From Beta vulgaris subsp. vulgaris (Eukaryota; Streptophyta; Magnoliopsida; Caryophyllales; Amaranthaceae): a stretch of 64,000 nt of DNA. The stretch spans positions 1,543,800 to 1,607,799 of the forward strand of contig NC_079206.1 of NCBI RefSeq assembly GCF_026745355.1, in the 5' to 3' direction. Shown piece by piece: positions 60,225 to 64,000 of the stretch. The position numbers and the translations under genes were made by a program. A model generated the notes under the pieces. The model was given only the letters and a program-made list of their open reading frames with translations. It ran no database searches and was not told the origin of the DNA. Position 1 is the stretch's first letter. The number at the start of each line of letters is the position of its first letter.

Positions 60225-61700
60225 CTTAGCCACCTATCACAGATACAACAGCTCCCTGATCTCCTGTGTCTACTACTGGATGACTACCTTCACTTATTTA
60301 AGGTAGGCAGACTTATTATCTTATCATAAATCAGTCTTCAACTAGTCAATTCAGAAGTTTCCACAAATCAAGAATACTTCAATACTATGTAACAAATAGT
60401 TGGTCCAATATTTAATATTCTTCATGAATATAGCCTTGGGAACAATGAGAACTCAGGATATTACCAGAAAAATAGTGAATTGTGTGCCATATAAGGTCCA
60501 CAGACACATAATTTGTGGAAAACTGATGCAATAATTGAACAGGTCACAACCAGGAATATCATTTAGTTCACTCAAATCCAATTTGGGTCCAAAGATTTGA
60601 CTTATATGATTACTAATAAGAAGATAAACACCTTAAGCTTGACATAAAAGCACAAATACTATTGTTTATGTAGCACATGACCCATTATAAGATTAAACAA
60701 CTAATCAACTGGGAATGTATTAATACTTTAATAACAATGAGTAACTGATAACCCCCCTAACTTCTAGTGAAAATCGAAAAATTATATCCTACACCCGGGA
60801 GCATAGTGCACTCACGCTAAAGCTATAGTAACCAGCTTAGCGTGTGTGCACGTGAGTCAAAAAAGACTATAAAGATATTAATAATCAAAGTCATGCACGA
60901 CAAGTATAAAAATCAAAACTTTGCCATTGAAAAAAAATGGAGGAAGTAAAGATTAATTATAATTTAGTACGTCCAATCTCTCCTCAACAAACAAAGTGAT
61001 ATCAGCAATTCAATTAAAGCGTAGAAAACAAGTAACAAAGATCTGGAATGCACATCATTACGTTACCACTAAGCTAAACGCATCTATGATTACAAAGTTG
61101 ACAAAAAATTCAACCTCAAAATAAAATTAGTATTAAATTTGATGATGATTTCACACGCATAGCGTGCATATAACACTAGTTATAAAAATCGAAACTGAAA
61201 TTGCACACCCACTAAAGCAAGATTATAAAATTAACAAAAACCACTTTCTACACTTAAATAAGTACTAATACTTTTGAACCTAAATTTGGGTACTACTAAA
61301 AAATCATCCAAACATGGAAAATTAAACCAGAAATCGATTTTATTACGAGCCATAATTAACAATTTGGGATGATTGATAAAAACAAGAAAACAACCTAAAA
61401 TTAAATTATTCATCTTTCTGTTATTTATAAAATTTCCCAAGAAAAAAAGTTGGTTTTTTTTAATCTGTCACAAAAAAACCCATGAAGTATTTATCAATTA
61501 TAACTACAACATATAAAAATCATTGCAAATATAAGGAAATCAAAAATCATAATAATAATACCTCAAAAAAAAAAAAAAGGAGAATGAATGCTGGAATTGA
61601 TAAGAGTACCTTAATAATAAGTGAATCAGCTTTGTGTGAGAATATTCAAATAGCAGTAGAGTCTTTAGTGGGAACAGAAATTTGGAGAGAGAAAGTGTGA
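60225..61700 (-). other. 5' leader and probable UTR intron of the NPF gene
   Basis: An acceptor (CTGTGATAG) sits nine bases before the ATG. About 1.4 kb upstream a pyrimidine-rich, ATG-free stretch (about 61,700-61,611) ends TTATTAAG followed by GTACTC, a good donor at 61,610. The simplest model is an untranslated first exon spliced to the coding exon over 60,234-61,609. The intron is AT-rich with no recognised repeat. Inferred from splice sites only. Confidence 0.5.
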
Positions 61701-62186
61701 ATCTGTTTTTCAACTTTGTCACTTGTCACTGTACCTACCGCAATATTTTCAGGGAGATATTAATGGCCAAGATTCCAAAAATCTTTCTCCGTTTCTAAAT
61801 AAGTGTTTGCGCTCTGCCGGTCTTGTAATTCGTTTCTAAATAAGTGTTATGTTGAGTAATTGACACTTTTTATAAAAGATAGGAACAATAAAAGATAACG
61901 GAAGAAAATACCAAATTATTGATTATGTATATGTTGTTTCTTATTTATATTTTGTATGAGTCCGAAAAACTTGGTAAAATACAATTTCACCAGCACAACT
62001 ACAAGTAAGGAAACAAATATGCATTACTAATATATAGCTGTAATTTCATCCTAAAAAAGGAAATAGAATATGGTTGTAATTACTAGTATGAAACAGAATA
62101 TGTAGCTATCATTGGTTGGTGAGTAAATTTGTGTTTAAGGTTATAAAGACTAAAGAGTTGTTCACACATAGGATGATTGGCTAATA
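61701..62186. other. NPF gene upstream region
   Basis: AT-rich sequence upstream of the proposed leader exon. The phrase GTTTCTAAATAAGTGTT occurs twice (near 61,793 and 61,835) as a short direct repeat. No specific promoter element can be defended. Confidence 0.35.
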
Positions 62187-62447
62187 CTCTCTCCGTTTAG
62201 AAATAGTTGCACCGTTTCATGTTTTTACGTTTGTCAATGTATTATTTCAAATATTAATATATTTAATTATTAATAAGTAAAAATTATGAATAGTTGATCT
62301 ATTAAAATAAAATACATTGAGATGAATTTAACAAGATTTCATATGACTATATTTTTCCTAAAATATAAATCATCAAAGATAATCAAAGTGCAAGATGATA
62401 ATAGTAAACACTATATAAATGGGGCAACTAGTTTCAAAGAGAGAAAG
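62187..62447. mobile_element. Stowaway-like MITE
   Basis: A 261-bp element with left end CTCTCTCCGTTTAGAAATAG and right end GTTTCAAAGAGAGAAAG, with TA on both sides. Its inner core is the same as in the 450 and 16,520 elements but in reverse orientation (AAATATAGTCATATGAAATC on the minus strand). Confidence 0.75.
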
Positions 62448-62649
62448 TATTAAGTTGTCATGTCCGGAGAAAAGTGGGTTTGGACTTTGGATAACAATAA
62501 ATAATGAAAACGATAGAAAAATGTAAAGGCTAAGCCCGACCCACTAATAATAGTTGGTGGACATGAACAATATAAAAAATTAATTAATGAGTTAGTTAGC
62601 TTGACATGTTTATTTATTCGTGAAATTTTAATCAATTAGAATTTCATTA

Positions 62650-63549
62650 AAACTCGCCATCTCATTGATGAGGCTCTTTGTCCGTGGTGTGCAAACGATG
62701 AGGAAACATGGCAGCATGTGCTGTTTTGCTGCCCAAAGATTAAATGCATATGGGATGACTATGGATGCAAAGATATGGCGTTAGGCATTGAGCAGGAGGA
62801 GTTCTGTGACACCTTGGTAAGATGGGAGGCGCTTGAGAAAAAGATGGTTCAAAAAGGTTGCTATCTAGCTTGGAATGTGTGGGCCGAAAGAAATGGATGG
62901 GTCTTTGAAAACAAATCGCAACCGATCGCTATTATAGCCCAAAGAGCAGGGAGGCAAAGTGACGAATTTGCGTTGTACTCTACACGCATTTATGGTGGGA
63001 AGCAAAAAGCTACAGTAGCAAGCTCATCTAAATGGCGAGCTCCACCTCCAGGAGTTATTAAAGTTAATACTGACGCATGTGTGGGAATGATGGCTGGATT
63101 GGTTAGGTGTGGTTGCTCGAGACTCAGATGGGAGAGTATGCTTTTCGGCTGTTCGCAGATGTCGAGCCTGGTGGCCTCCGGAGATTGCAGAATGCAAAGC
63201 TATTCATCTAGGTGTGCGGTTGGCAAAGGATCACGGATTGCGGGATGTTCTGGTGGAGTCGGATTCACAAGTAGTCACCACAAGATTAACAAAAGCTGTG
63301 CTATATTACTCGGATCTTGATTTTATTTTAGGAGATGTGTTGGCTTTGAGTTATGTTTTTAATTCAGTTAGTTTTGTTCATGTTAAAAGGGATGGGAATG
63401 CTGTTGCCCATAACTTAGCTAGAGTTGTGCCTTTTGGAGTTGAACAATGTTGGGAGAATCACGTTCCCCAAGCTGTGGCTCCGTATGTACTGATGGACAA
63501 TTTGTCTATGGATTAATGCACTTCTCTTTTCCCCTCAAAAAAAAAAAAA
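62650..63549 (+). mobile_element. 5'-truncated L1-type LINE with perfect 12-bp TSD
   Basis: A 900-bp insertion ending in an A-run (from 63,538). AGAATTTCATTA is present immediately before (62,638-62,649) and after it (63,550-63,561). Only the 3' part of a LINE is present: the zinc-knuckle-like region and the RNase H-like domain. Truncation from the 5' side, poly-A tail and duplication fit target-primed reverse transcription. Confidence 0.9.
62652..63516 (+). pseudogene. LINE polyprotein remnant: zf-RVT and RNase H-like (RVT_3)
   Basis: The frame from 62,652 is open and reads ALCPWCANDEETWQHVLFCC, the cysteine/histidine zf-RVT motif that follows the reverse transcriptase in plant LINEs, then WNVWAERNGWVFE and WRAPPPGVIKVNTDACVG, the start of the RVT_3 domain. 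Near 63,086-63,100 the frame shifts: the downstream part is in another register (ARDSDGRVCFSAVRRCRAWW, AECKAIHLGVRLAKDHGLR, VESDSQVV, VHVKRDGNAVAHNLARV) and stops at 63,514-63,516. The reverse transcriptase and endonuclease are absent, so it cannot be autonomous. Confidence 0.88.
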
Positions 63550-63607
63550 AGAATTTCATTAGAAACCTTTAGTATTAATTTGAAATAATTAGGTGTTTCT
63601 CTTTCTG

Positions 63608-63863
63608 CTTCCTCCGTTTTTTTAGATGACCCGTTTTAACTTTTGACACTATTTACATGTGTAACTTTGACTATCTTGTGTGATTTTTACTTAAGAAAAA
63701 AATATAGTCATGTGAGATCTTGTTAGATTCGTTTCAATGTATGTTTTCATAATATCAATTTTTTGTAATTTTTGCTTATTGATAATCAGATATATAAAGG
63801 CTCAAAATAGTGCATTGACATGTGTACCCACGGAAAACGGGTCAACTAAAAAAACAGACGTAG
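63608..63863. mobile_element. Stowaway-like MITE
   Basis: A 256-bp element with left end CTTCCTCCGTTTTTTTAG and right end CTAAAAAAACAGACGTAG. It is followed by TA on the right, but TG precedes it on the left. The core ATATAGTCATGTGAGATCTT matches the 450 element. Confidence 0.68.
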
Positions 63864-64000
63864 TATTTTTTTAAAGCTACTTTTTATCACCAAAAAGTGA
63901 GAGATGATACACATACACTCAGTGTATGTGGGCCACACATACACTGGATGTATTTATTACTACTAAAATGTATACCTTTTGTATGTGTTACTACTAAAAT
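63864..64000. other. Window edge, short repeats
   Basis: ACACATACACT motifs and two copies of TTACTACTAAAAT (near 63,957 and 63,988) suggest the beginning of another tandem repeat continuing beyond the window. Nothing more can be said. Confidence 0.35.

Noticed and set aside
60225..60233. GTG-initiated extension of the NPF coding frame
   Set aside because: No ATG is present upstream in frame and a splice acceptor ends exactly there; the chosen ATG matches the PTR1 N-terminus.
1..64000. CRISPR arrays, operons or bacterial-type signals
   Set aside because: No short regularly spaced repeats with unique spacers; spliced genes and plant transposons show a nuclear plant genome. The 21-bp minisatellite has no spacers.

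Overview
This window is nuclear DNA from a flowering plant, almost certainly a eudicot. Five intron-containing genes of typical plant families are separated and invaded by AT-rich, transposon-dense sequence. The species cannot be fixed from the sequence alone; nothing looks bacterial, viral or organellar.

Layout. 1-10,600 is gene-free as far as I can see. It holds a tandem satellite of about 315-bp monomers (1573-6299), interrupted by a hAT-type element with an 8-bp target-site duplication and flanked by hAT-like ends, followed by two tRNA-derived SINEs. A four-exon BEL1-like homeodomain gene (BLH1 type) lies on the minus strand at 10,626-13,499. From 13.5 to 22.5 kb come a LINE RNase H remnant, Stowaway and Tourist-like MITEs, a terminal-inverted-repeat element filled with a 21-bp minisatellite, and a second satellite array (20.8-22.5 kb) that is a diverged relative of the first. 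That array stops about 150 bp before the start codon of a three-exon LRAT/NC-domain gene (22,671-25,948, plus). A 24-exon exocyst SEC10 gene fills 27,199-44,165 on the minus strand, with MITEs, a solo LTR and hAT-like elements in its introns. A repeat-rich gap (44.5-50.5 kb) precedes the seven-exon galactolipid synthase gene DGD1 (50,583-56,379, plus). DGD1 is tail-to-tail with a peptide-transporter gene of the NRT1/PTR family (NPF8.1/PTR1 type, 57,636-60,224, minus). The right end holds two Stowaway MITEs and a 5'-truncated LINE with a perfect 12-bp target-site duplication.

The five genes are unrelated housekeeping or developmental genes: a transcription factor, a papain-like-fold LRAT protein, an exocyst tether, chloroplast galactolipid synthesis and dipeptide uptake. 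They do not form a pathway or cluster. All five coding sequences can be spliced by GT-AG introns into uninterrupted frames of the length expected for their families (667, 255, 827, 809 and 558 residues), so all look functional.

The most unusual content is the repeat landscape: two homologous satellite arrays about 15 kb apart, nested elements with intact target-site duplications, and a recurring Tourist-like MITE family with TAA, TTA or TCA duplications. All homology statements rest on family knowledge and direct reading; no database search was run.
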